64,000 nucleotides of DNA, taken from Apostichopus japonicus (lineage: Eukaryota; Echinodermata; Holothuroidea; Aspidochirotida; Stichopodidae). The notes beneath the pieces are model-generated. The model did no database searches. It saw nothing but the letters and a program-made list of their open reading frames with translations, and was not told the DNA's origin. Position 1 is the stretch's first letter. Each line of letters opens with the position of its first letter. The DNA lies in the NCBI RefSeq assembly GCF_037975245.1, contig NC_092579.1, forward strand, positions 5,457,001 to 5,521,000, in the 5' to 3' direction. The translations under genes and the position numbers were made by a program. Positions 1-8,937 of this stretch are shown piece after piece.

Positions 1-387
1 GTAGCAGTACATGCTAAAAAGAAAGGCCGATCTCCCAAACTACAGTTGAGATGGAATGGACCGTTTGTCATCACACACAAACTCTCAGACTGTTTGTATC
101 GTATTAGGCACATCGATTCTACAAAACTGAAAGTAGTTCATGTGGACCGGTTAAAGAAATATGTGACTCCCGATGAACTTAATCAAATGACGGTTACACC
201 GGAGCACACTACGGTAGAGCCAACAACACAAATTGCCCCCGACAAGCATATAACTGATATGGGCTATGAGGAAGTTCTTGAAGAGGAGTTGGAGGATATC
301 GTTGAGACTGAGGGGGAGAGGCCCCCAGAATTGTTAAAGCGGAAGCGTCGCCCACCAGTGTGGATGCAAGATTACGAACGATATTAG
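1..387 (+). pseudogene. Ty3/gypsy retrotransposon pol, integrase C-terminal end (partial at window edge)
   Basis: The frame is open from base 1 to a TAG at 385-387, about 128 residues. It contains the GPY/F-type module that ends Ty3/gypsy integrases: RWNGPFVI, then YRI, then KVVHVDRLKKY. An acidic, proline-rich tail ending in PPVWMQDYERY follows. In the family this module follows the catalytic core of integrase, the enzyme that inserts the element cDNA. Everything upstream (gag, protease, RT, core integrase) lies outside the window, so intactness cannot be judged; I class it as an element fragment, not a host gene. The 3' LTR follows about 200 bp downstream, as expected for an element read left to right. 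Confidence 0.8.
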
Positions 388-591
388 CTTGACTGATCAC
401 TTCGCTTATATTTGAATAATTTGTAGAAAGGTACTGTGAAGGAAACTGAAACGTTATGTTTGAGAACGCCATACCTCTGTGCATGGGGGTCGGAAAGTGA
501 TTCAGTGATCGTTATGGAAAGGATTTTTTTTTGGAGATGAACGGAAATGCTGTCTTGGAGAAAACCAATTGTGGTGGTGATAGATTGTAGA

Positions 592-1789
592 TGTAACGAA
601 CTCTAGAATTGTAAGTTCGGGGCCTCAGGTCGCCTAGGAGGCCGGGGGTCCCCTACACATGTATATATAGAGAGGGAGCGAATATGTTTGGCGAAGTATA
701 GAAATTGTGCAAGTTGATATACCACGTTATATGTATTATATTACTGGGTAGTGTGTTTGGACATCGAGGGCGAGTCCTTTCGAGAGAGTTGGGGGTGGTG
801 TTACGCCCTGGGTTGTTCGGGATGCGTGTACCCCGTATTTCGAACACGCCCAGGGCTACTAAGAATATGTTTTCCCGTTTTGTTTGAATAATTTACCCTG
901 CGATTTGTTGTCCATTCATTCACCATTCCATTCACTTTTGTTTTATTATGCAGGTCTCTTTCGCTCTCCCCGTCGTCTGCCATCACCAGCATTCCGGGAA
1001 TTCGCTCTTTTATTACACGAGTTGTTCTGTTTAGCGTGTATCTATTTTACTATCACTTGCTCTCTTAACCTTGTTTAATTAAGACGTTGTTTTTCTTATG
1101 TATTTTGCATTGTGGAAACTTAATTTATTTCGTTGAAGTTCGGGCAGAGAACTGGAGACCAGCGGTGAGCAGCACGGCAATTACAGTATAGTATTATTTT
1201 AAAGGCAAGGTTCATTTATTTTAGAGAGCGGGTCCGGGAGTGAAGGCTGACTACGGGCGCCATTCCTTTTGTATAGTATAACTAATAAGTTCCCGTCCTG
1301 GTTGGCTTCGTTGCATTTTTAGACTCCGGAGGTAGGGTCAAATTAGGGCTCTCCCCGGAGGTATTGCAGAAGTTAATCGGGGCGGGACCACATTAGGCAG
1401 TATTAGTTCAGTCTGCCGTTGGCGCCCCGTGTCGGGTATTCACTCTCGTGATTCTTAAGAGCCGTGCTGCCCACGCCCTGGTATGTAAGTGTATTTGTTA
1501 TTGATTTAAACTTAATCTCTGCCCGTTGTTTGCTTTTATATTTGTATACGGCAGAAAGTCACTGCCTTATTTTTGTTAAGTGTATGTTTAAAGTTAATTA
1601 AGCTATTAAATTGTTGATTTGAGACCCAGTTCTCTTTAACTATATTCTTCTCTCTCTTTTGTGTTTTGGTTCAAGCCCTGCTAGCATAAGTCTTCACCCC
1701 CCCCCCCCCTTCCCCTGCTCTGACATCAGGTGGCCTCCAGCTGCCTGATTTCCCACGCTACCGCTCGGCCGGGGTACAGGGGTGTTACA
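592..1789 (+). mobile_element. Probable 3' LTR of the gypsy element
   Basis: The segment starts TGTAACG and ends TGTTACA, giving the short inverted TG...CA ends of an LTR. It lies just after the integrase stop. A TATA-like run (TATATATAG) is near 660 and an ATTAAA-type signal is near 1604. The length, about 1.2 kb, is long but acceptable for a gypsy LTR. The 5' LTR is not in the window, so the boundaries could not be confirmed by comparison. A C-run near 1697-1708 is a simple-repeat interruption. No convincing polypurine tract was seen before 592. Confidence 0.5.
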
Positions 1790-2411
1790 ATATCACATAC
1801 AAGGATACTATTCACCCCAACTGTTTCATAAACTATGCTGTCAAGCATAGAGAACGGGATTTTATTCAACCCTTTGTAATGAACTCATCGGTTATAGGCC
1901 TCAATAATGAAGGTCATAGTTTGTCATTTCCACCAGTGTTTCTTTGGACTTTGTGGGTGTCATGATACAGGGAGCTACCAGCTCCCGCATGCATCATGTA
2001 ACATTTCTTTCTGGGCGACAAATTTGTCTAAGTAAAAATGCAGTGTGTCTCACTTTGATCTGAGAGTGTAATCATACTTTGAACAGTAGGCCTGTACTAG
2101 GTTGGTAAATTTGTTGAACACTGAACATTATTCGCAAAATGCTGCTTCAAAATCGATATTCCTAACATCTTTCAAACGTTTATTGGTGTCTAGAGTAATC
2201 ACATCGATCCCCAATAAGAGAATACTTTGGTATAAGTACAATTTTTCGTTATATTGAGACTTGTATGTTATCATATCGAATATGGATGGCTTAATGGACA
2301 TGAAACAATCGAACCAACCCATACGCCGTCATCTGGTGAATTTTAGACCTGCTCTGTTAGAGTATGTTATTGTGTTAAGTACGGAAAGGTGTCTTTTATC
2401 AGAGCACTGGT
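1790..2411. other. Intergenic, no feature recognised
   Basis: AT-rich sequence between the LTR and the first hAT element. I see no open frame with family character and no repeat shared with the rest of the window. Confidence 0.5.
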
Positions 2412-2648
2412 CAGGGGCGTAGCGAGCGGGGGGGGGGTGTGGGGGTGTCACACCCAGTGGCGGAGATTTCTTGTCAGAAGTGGGGGGTTGCTGGCCATTG
2501 ATGAAATAAAAAGTCATAACTGCTGGCTCACTATCTAAGTGGAGCGCCACCATAAGTTGGCGCGAAGTGCACAAGAATTTTTTGGCAAATATTGCCTCCC
2601 AGATTGCAGTAAATGGCACTGCCCAGGCCTTGAAAAGCTGCATTTAAC

Positions 2649-3300
2649 CAGTGGCGTATGCAGGATTTTCTAACCCGGGGGGGGGGGGGCGCTTATTACT
2701 ATCTAAGCGGAGCGCCACCATTGGTTGGCGCGCAGCGTACAAGCAAATTTGTGGTTTTGGTACCCCCAGATCACCGGAAATGGCTCTTCTCGGGCTTGAA
2801 ACTGACCAACCATATGTACACTTTTGCCTGAGAACCAAGTTTTTTCCAAATACTTTTTTTCTCATCTATAACTTCGTCACCAGTCACACATCATGTTCGA
2901 CTTCATCACATATCCTGTGGATTATTGCTTTTGTAGGTGATTCTTCATCGCGGCCCACAATATCCGTCAGCCCCACTGTTCAGAATTTGAAAATTAACAA
3001 TTCTCGTGAATAAATTCACTTCAAAACATACCCATAATGTTGCACAAAATATCATCTATGGACAACCGATATAGAAAAACCTCCTTCAAACCCTAACAGA
3101 CGGGTCAAAATTGCACGAGTATGATGAAGTATGATGAAGAATGTTGGTTAGGGAATTTTCGAAAATTCAGACGGCTACTAAAAAATTTCGTTGAAGGAAA
3201 TAAAAATATACCAGACATTTCCGAAACCGAACACTACACACATCGACAGTTTTGAGCATGGACGCAGATCAGTCTTGGATAATGGTGGGGACGCGTGTCT
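2649..3300. mobile_element. Third-level hAT-like fragment with left end only
   Basis: CAGTGGCGTATGCAGG at 2649 looks like another hAT terminus and is followed by a long G-run, as in the other elements here. I could not find the matching right end or a repeat of the flanking 8-mer CATTTAAC, so the right limit is arbitrary. It lies inside 2455-4008. Confidence 0.35.
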
Positions 3301-3598
3301 GTTCTATGACACTATCTAAGCGGAGCGCGACCATGGGTTCGCGCGTAGCGCACGATTTTTTTGGGCAAATATACCTCCCAGATCGCCGGAAATAACACTT
3401 CCCAGACCTAATGATGCTCCTAAACCTCCTTAAGTTTTAGATCTCATTGGCTTAGAAATTTAGTTTGGAGAAATACATGGGCGTCTGCAGAAAGAAAATC
3501 AGGGGACAAATAATCCAAGTAGACTTTTGTAGATACGATGGGTCTGGGGTCCTCTCCCAGAAAACAAATATAGACTGCCGCAAATGCGATTTCCGTCC

Positions 3599-3870
3599 CA
3601 AGGGCGTAGGAACCGTGGGGGCTGGGGGGGCGCCAGCCCCCCCAGTGAAAAATGTGGAGGGGCGGAAGTATCATTCCGCCCCCCCGGTTCGCAAGTCAGA
3701 AAACCCCTTTTTCATTTCCAAATGAGAAAAAAAATCTCATTTGGAGCACCAAATTGCATCTAAGGCCAGGTGAAAATACAAAATTAAGTTTACAAAATGC
3801 AGTGGGTGTTGAAGTGTGCTATATTGCACCAAATTGCATCTGAGGCCACCTGGAAATGCACAAAATTCGC
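3599..3870 (-). mobile_element. Partial copy of the 6836-7211 hAT family, opposite orientation
   Basis: The sequence starts CAAGGGCGTAGGAACC, the reverse complement of the right end of the 6836-7211 element. It then follows that element closely: the GC-rich GGCGCC stem, the AAATGAG...CTCATTT palindrome near 3720-3740, and the segment mentioning 'caccaaattgcatctgaggcc'. Similarity stops near 3870 and the matching terminus is missing, so this is a truncated copy inside the 2455-4008 element. Confidence 0.65.
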
Positions 3871-4151
3871 CATTTGGAGCATATAACATAGGCTATAACA
3901 GAACATTACTGGCAAAAACTAGGGGGGGTTGATTGTGTGGGCCAACCCCCCTCTTCAAAAAGTGGGGGGGTTAAAACCCCCCCAACCCCCCCTGTTTCTC
4001 CGCCACTAGTCACACCCCCCCCCCCCCAATAATTTGGTCGCTGTCGGCAAATTTTGGGTCTGTCGGCAAAAGGAGAAAAGGTGAAGAGAGCGGTAGGGGA
4101 AGAAAGAAGGAAAGCTGAATAGAGAAAGGAGAACGGGGGCTTCTTCTGTGC

Positions 4152-4704
4152 CAAATTTGACTTAAAATATGCACCAGATTGCATCTAAGGACGTTTCAAA
4201 ACTAAAAATTTTCAAAAGGGGAGGGGTAGACCCCCTACCCTTAGACCACTCCCCCATTTCAGTCACCACTTCCAGATCCGTCGGCAAATCAAATTTGACT
4301 TAAAATATGCACCAGATTGCATCTAAGGACGTTTCAAAACTAAAAATTCTCCAAAGGGGAGGGGTACACCCCCTCCCCTTAGACCCCTCCCCCATTTCAG
4401 TCACCACTTCCAGATCCGTCGGCAAATCAAATTTGACTTAAAATATGCACCAGATTGCATCTAAGGACGTTTCAAAACTAAAAAATTGCCAAAGGGGAGG
4501 GGTACACCCCCTCCCCTTAGACCCCTCCCCCATTTCAGTCACCACTTCCAGATCCGTCGGCAAATCAAATTTGACTTAAAATATGCACCAGATTGCATCT
4601 AAGGACGTTTCAAAACTACAAAATTGCCAAAGGGGAGGGGTACACCCCCTCCCCTTAGACCCCTCCCCCATTTCAGTCACCACTTCCAGATCCGTCGGCA
4701 AATC
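4152..4704 (+). repeat. Tandem array, four units of 138 bp, within the outer hAT element
   Basis: The start word CAAATTTGACTT recurs at 4152, 4290, 4428 and 4566, an exact 138-bp period. Each unit carries a GC-rich inverted segment of the form AGGGGAGGGGT...CCCCTCCCCTT and ends in TCCGTCGGCAAAT. The same unit appears four times in inverse orientation at 14791-15345. Confidence 0.85.
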
Positions 4705-4750
4705 AAATTCTCCACACCCCCCCAACAAAAAAACCTTCGCTACGCCCCTG

Positions 4751-5174
4751 GCACTGGTACTGGGAAACGGTTTAAGTTGCCTAGCCCGCACCGAACAACT
4801 TATCCAACTTGAAAAATGTAGTAAATAATCCAAAATGAAGGAATATGTAATTCTGTGGAATCTTTCAGTGGGAGTTGGCTTGCTGCTTGCTTTAGCTGAA
4901 TCGATTAGCAATTTTAATCTTACTTTATCCCCTCCCCACGAACCCCCTGTGGATGTCAGAGTTGTCCACGAACCCACAACTTTTCGAGACAAGATCTGAG
5001 TCATTATTATACTACAATACGCATAACAGTGCTTCGTAAAAGATCAAGTTCATGGTGTAATATTGTAATGAAAATAAACAAGAGATGAACAAATATTTAT
5101 TTGTAAACTTCAAGATCAGATCAGCTCTTTATCTTCACGACGTACTGTCATGCGTACAACAACTTCACCAAAGT
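4751..5174. other. Intergenic, no feature recognised
   Basis: Unique-looking sequence between the hAT element and the SINE. The open frames here have no family character. Confidence 0.45.
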
Positions 5175-5460
5175 GGAGTGTTAGCTCAGTTGGAGTGTTA
5201 GCTCAGTGGAGTGTTAGCTTTGTGGAGTGTTATCTCAGTGGTTAACACCGGTGCCTTTCAATCATAAGGTCCCCGGTTCGAGTCACTCCCAGATTAATGT
5301 ATGTCGTCCAGTTACAGGGTTGTTGACAATTAACAATTCATAATCATGGACGTTAAATATGAATGTGAGAGACTGACTTCGGTCAGCTTGCAGCTTTGAT
5401 AAGCCAATTAGGCTTCTTCGCGAGTTCCTGCTTGCAGGAGGATCTAATATACATACAAAG
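5175..5460 (+). mobile_element. tRNA-derived SINE with reiterated A box
   Basis: A tRNA-like head runs from GGAGTGTTATCTCAGTGG (A box, 5224) to CCCCGGTTCGAGTCACTCC (B box, near 5271-5289). The T stem does not pair, so it is not a functional tRNA. The body continues to a tail with GCTTCTTCGCGAGTTCCTGC near 5412 and ATACATACA near 5449. The tail is shared with the copy at 49814-50138. The word GGAGTGTTAGCTCAGT is repeated upstream at 5175, 5192 and 5208, so the A-box region is present about four times at 16-17-bp spacing. Confidence 0.65.
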
Positions 5461-5799
5461 TCACGCGGCCTGTGTCTGTTTCATAATTCAGCTATTTATC
5501 ACATGCACGTTACGGTATCCTACTTTTATGGCAACATATGCGTATGGAACGCGAAAAGAGTTTGTCGATAGGTACGACTTTTGTACATTACTAAAGTATA
5601 TGATATATCAGATTTAAGTTCAACAAAAAGCACTCTAGTTTTCACTTTCAGAAACGTCTCACGAACCCCCTGGGATGGACTCACGCACCCCCTGGGGATT
5701 TATGCACCTCAGTTAGAGAACCCTTGGGCTACAGCGAGAAGGGTAAGATTTAGTCCCATTCCATTCTGAATTCTGAGGTTCTTTGTCAATATTAACCTT
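5461..5799. other. Intergenic, no feature recognised
   Basis: Between the SINE and the next element; nothing identifiable. Confidence 0.45.
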
Positions 5800-6371
5800 C
5801 ATTGTCGTGCACCCGGGGGATGGGGGATCTATCCCCCAAACATTCGACTAGGGGGAAGGTCCATGTAATCATCAACCCCACCCCAATGTTATGTATATGC
5901 GTGTGCCAGATAGTACAGGTTTTCTCCACATGGAAAATAATGATTAATTAAAGAGAGGGTGGTCATTTAAAAGGGTTTTTAATGTTGAAATAAGGTAACA
6001 AAATCGGGAAATGGAGATATATCCCTCATCTGACTGGGGGGGGGGGCGAGGGGGATGACCCGTCTAATCATCTCCCCCGTGTTATATATAGACCCTAACA
6101 AATGTTACATCGTTAGAAAGTTGAACGTAAATACTGTAATTGTACGTGTCTATGTCGCTATGACTGTGCCTGTAGCTCGGAAGAGTTGGTAATCGCGTCC
6201 TTGGCGAAACATTATTTGGTAGGATGTTAACGGACAACCCTCCGCTCCCCGGGAATCTCACTTGCACTTTGCTCTTGGTTCGCTACCGTACCCCTCATCT
6301 CAAAATATGTGGATAACCTCATCCCCCTCCCTCCCCTCCCCACCGATGTCAAAAAGATATCTACGCCACTG
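5800..6371. mobile_element. Degenerate hAT-like element
   Basis: The right end CTACGCCACTG at 6361-6371 is typical of the hAT elements in this window. The left end CATTGTCGTGC at 5800 matches its complement with a few changes and is followed by a G-rich run. Flanking 8-mers are TTAACCTT (5792-5799) and TTCACCTT (6372-6379), 7 of 8 identical. It is probably an old non-autonomous copy; the boundary call is an inference from decayed ends. Confidence 0.5.
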
Positions 6372-6835
6372 TTCACCTTTATTCCGATGTTTTCATTTGT
6401 ACATGTGAAGTGTGGGAAAGGCCTCGCTATAGATACAGGATGATGAAACTTCGTCGTGAACTTTCCATAAACGGTGCCATTTGCATAGGGTATTGTGTTA
6501 TATACAATGCATTGGAACAGCAGTGTCGGAAGTCATTATCTTGTATAGCCATATAAGCTAACTATAATCAACATTTCCGAGTACTCCAACTTTTACTTTC
6601 GATATTTAACTGAGCACAAATAACGACCTTTGAACACAGATACAGTTTTATTTCAATGCAAAATCATATTTGTAAGCTCTCCTGTACAGACTGTTAGACT
6701 TAACGTGTTTGGTAAAGCAGCCAGCTCGAGCTAAAACGAAACTACGTTAGTGCATGGCTAGTCCAAACTGCTAAATAACGTCAGTGTTGCCTATAGGAAC
6801 TCTTGATATTAAGTATTAAAGCAGTACAGTATATT
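6372..6835. other. Intergenic, no feature recognised
   Basis: AT-rich sequence between two hAT elements; nothing identifiable. Confidence 0.4.
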
Positions 6836-7211
6836 CAGTGGCGTAGGAAGGTACTTTCGAGTGGGGGGGCTGAAGACTGATGGCCGGCTTGGGGGAGGGG
6901 TCTAAGGGGAGGGGGCGTCCCCCTCCCCTTTGGAAAATTTTTTGCATTTCCAGGTGGACTCAGATGCAATTTGGTGCAATATAGCACACTTCAACACCCA
7001 ATCCATTTTGTAAATAATTTTGCATTTTCACCTGGCCTTAGATGCAATTTGTGCTCCAAATGAGATTTTTTTCTCATTTGGAAATGAAAAAGGGGTTTTT
7101 AGACTTGCGAAGCGGGGGGGGGGGGGGGGGGGCGGAATGATACTTCCGCCCCTCCATGTTTTTGACTGGGGGGGCTGGCGCCCCCCAGCCCCCCCGGTTC
7201 CTACGCCCTTG
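6836..7211. mobile_element. hAT MITE, 376 bp, exact 8-bp target-site duplication
   Basis: The left end CAGTGGCGTAGGAAGG and right end GGTTCCTACGCCCTTG form a terminal inverted repeat. Flanking 8-mers 6828-6835 and 7212-7219 are both AGTATATT. The interior has the GC-rich GGCGCC palindrome near 7178 and a palindromic AAATGAG...CTCATTT segment near 7057-7081. There is no coding capacity. A partial copy in the other orientation lies at 3599-3870. Confidence 0.85.
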
Positions 7212-7219
7212 AGTATATT

Positions 7220-8045
7220 ATTTAAGGTTTCTCTTAATCACCGCTATGCACTGAACAAGGCTTTCCATGTTAATTTTATTTGGAGGCCGAAATTGTGTTC
7301 CAATGGGAATGGAAGTTAATTAAGGCAGACTCATAGAAGAACGGAGCTCACCCAGGAAGCTCAGCATCTTACGCCTGCATGCAATTGCACTGACACACAC
7401 GATGAACCGATTTGGAACATATTTTCATCCACTCTATTTACTCCCGTCTGAATCCCCCAACCTCACTCCCTCCCCTATTTATCCAAAATGTCAAGTATAC
7501 TCTGAAGTGAACACTTCATCTCCTTATTTTTTCACGTTTCTATTTTGAATAATAACAAAAATCGTAGAGAATTTTCCAATATTCCGCTATTAGATAAGAC
7601 TATGCGACCGTTGACCACACAAGTCGGCCGTAGCTATATGAAAGACGCTATAACGTTATCCGCCTTCCACAGACTTATGTTAGACAAATATGGTGGCCCA
7701 CTTACTTAATGGAAGTTAGATTGAGGGAGAGGGATATCTCAGGCTATGTGATTATCTCAATGATATGTAGACTTTACAGACGGACCACCTGTATATTGAT
7801 GTTAAGCCAGCCCCCACCCCCCCTCCACTCCTCTCCCTCCCTTTTTGAGACTGAATTTATATGTAATTTAGTAAGGTACGACATAACATTCCAAGTATGA
7901 TTCAAATAGGTTAAATTAAACAAGAAGAAAAACATCAACGAACTGCTTTAAGTTCAATATTAAATTTAACATCACGCGATATGGTTTATACCTAAGAGGT
8001 CAAGGGTTAGTGGGCGTAGTTTAGTCTTTTACTCATTCGCTACTG
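7220..8045. other. Upstream region of the death-fold gene, no feature recognised
   Basis: AT-rich sequence with no family-like frame. It would hold distal promoter sequence of the gene that starts near 8080; no specific motif stands out apart from the TATA-like run listed separately. Confidence 0.4.
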
Positions 8046-8053
8046 TATATATA
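8046..8053 (+). promoter_or_regulatory. Candidate TATA box of the propeller-DED-ZU5 gene
   Basis: TATATATA lies about 30 bp before a pyrimidine-rich CCTCCTCTCTTACTG stretch that could hold the start of transcription. From there a non-coding exon can be drawn to a consensus donor at 8397. The placement is inferred; no transcript data were available. Confidence 0.3.
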
Positions 8054-8077
8054 CCAGATCAGATCAAGCCTGTCCTC

Positions 8078-8396
8078 CTCTCTTACTGTAGCAGTCAACC
8101 CTCCATTACCTCTTTCGTGCCCCACGCTTCAGTGTTTATTATCTAATATTCAGTAGATAATTTCTTCGATCCTCTGATCAAAGCCATAGCAATCCGTTTT
8201 CTTTTCAACGATCTCAAAGGACCATCTGTTTGAAATTTGTGTTATCACTTCACGCTCCGTTGAACTGCCAGCAACTCAGCATACAAACCTATCGAATTAA
8301 ATCAAGAACAAGTAGTTTATATTCAAGACCTTTCGAAGAATATTAGCTGTACCTCACCTGCACCTGTCTTACAGAGACGTCTATCATTGTAAATTT
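8078..8396 (+). other. Candidate 5' untranslated exon
   Basis: The stretch ends at a consensus donor (TTT|GTAAGT, GT at 8397). The matching acceptor is TTTATCCGCAG at 8849-8859, and the next exon (8860-) contains the start codon. The left limit is a guess based on the TATA-like run at 8046. There is no long frame, as expected for a leader exon. Confidence 0.35.
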
Positions 8397-8859
8397 GTAA
8401 GTAAAACGAAAACATTTATGAATTTTTATTAGCAGCATTCCAGTATAGGGAAGTTTATCTAAATTGTACAACATGCTTATACGGGACAGTTTATATAAAT
8501 ATATCAATTTCTTCAAAGAAACTTTCCTCTTTTCACCATCGTATATAAATTCATTAATTTTACGAAATTTAAACTATTTTGTCACGATTTCGTCGTCTTT
8601 TCGCAATCCAACATGAACTAAAGATAGCTGCAAGTTAAAGAGTATGTCCAGGGAATCTTTCCTGATGACCAAAAGCATCATTTCATACATCATTAAGTGC
8701 AAGGTTGTTCGTTAAAGATCATAAAGTCCACGGCATTCACCCAAAAGAAGTCTTCTTTCCGTTCCACTGATTTCTGTATTTATTGCGATATTCCTCGATA
8801 AGAATATATATTAAAGAGTAGTATTTGTTTCTTAAGACTTTTTCTAACTTTATCCGCAG

Positions 8860-8937
8860 ATCAGGACTCTCGCTGCATTAAAATAATTTTCTCAGAACTA
8901 ATTAAGCACATTTCAAAATGGCCGCCACAAAAACCTC
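8860..8937 (+). CDS. Exon with start codon (coding part 8918-8937)
   Basis: The acceptor TTTATCCGCAG ends at 8859. The ATG at 8918 is in good context (AAAATGG) and encodes MAATKT plus two bases of a Ser codon, then the donor GTAAG at 8938. Those two bases (TC) join the single base A at 11072 to make TCA, so the phase fits the propeller exon exactly. The coding part is only 20 nt, so the assignment rests on phase and splice-site quality. It could be wrong if an unseen exon lies in the 2.1-kb intron. Confidence 0.55.

Larger units (their letters stand above)
2455..4008. mobile_element. hAT element nested inside the 2412-4750 element
   Basis: The left end is CAGTGGCGGAG and the right end is CTCCGCCACTA, inverted repeats differing at the last base. 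Flanking 8-mers at 2447-2454 and 4009-4016 are both GTCACACC, an exact target-site duplication lying within the outer element. The interior carries three copies of an 'ACTATCTAAGCGGAGCGC'-like motif (near 2530, 2698 and 3311), a further hAT-type left end at 2649 (CAGTGGCGTATGCAGG) and a partial copy of another family from 3599. No transposase. Confidence 0.8.
2412..4750. mobile_element. Non-autonomous hAT element (outer), with 8-bp target-site duplication
   Basis: The left end is CAGGGGCGTAGCGAGC and the right end is TTCGCTACGCCCCTG, an imperfect terminal inverted repeat. The 8 bases before (2404-2411) and after (4751-4758) are both GCACTGGT, an exact duplication. CAG...CTG ends with 8-bp duplications are the hallmark of the hAT superfamily. 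No transposase frame is present. The interior holds a second hAT element at 2455-4008 and a tandem array of 138-bp units at 4152-4704. A segment at 4027-4141 reappears inverted at 15885-15995 in the element starting at 14743, so the two are related. Confidence 0.85.

Noticed and set aside
5224-5290. tRNA gene
   Set aside because: A and B boxes are present but the T and acceptor stems do not pair well, and the sequence runs into a SINE tail shared with another locus.
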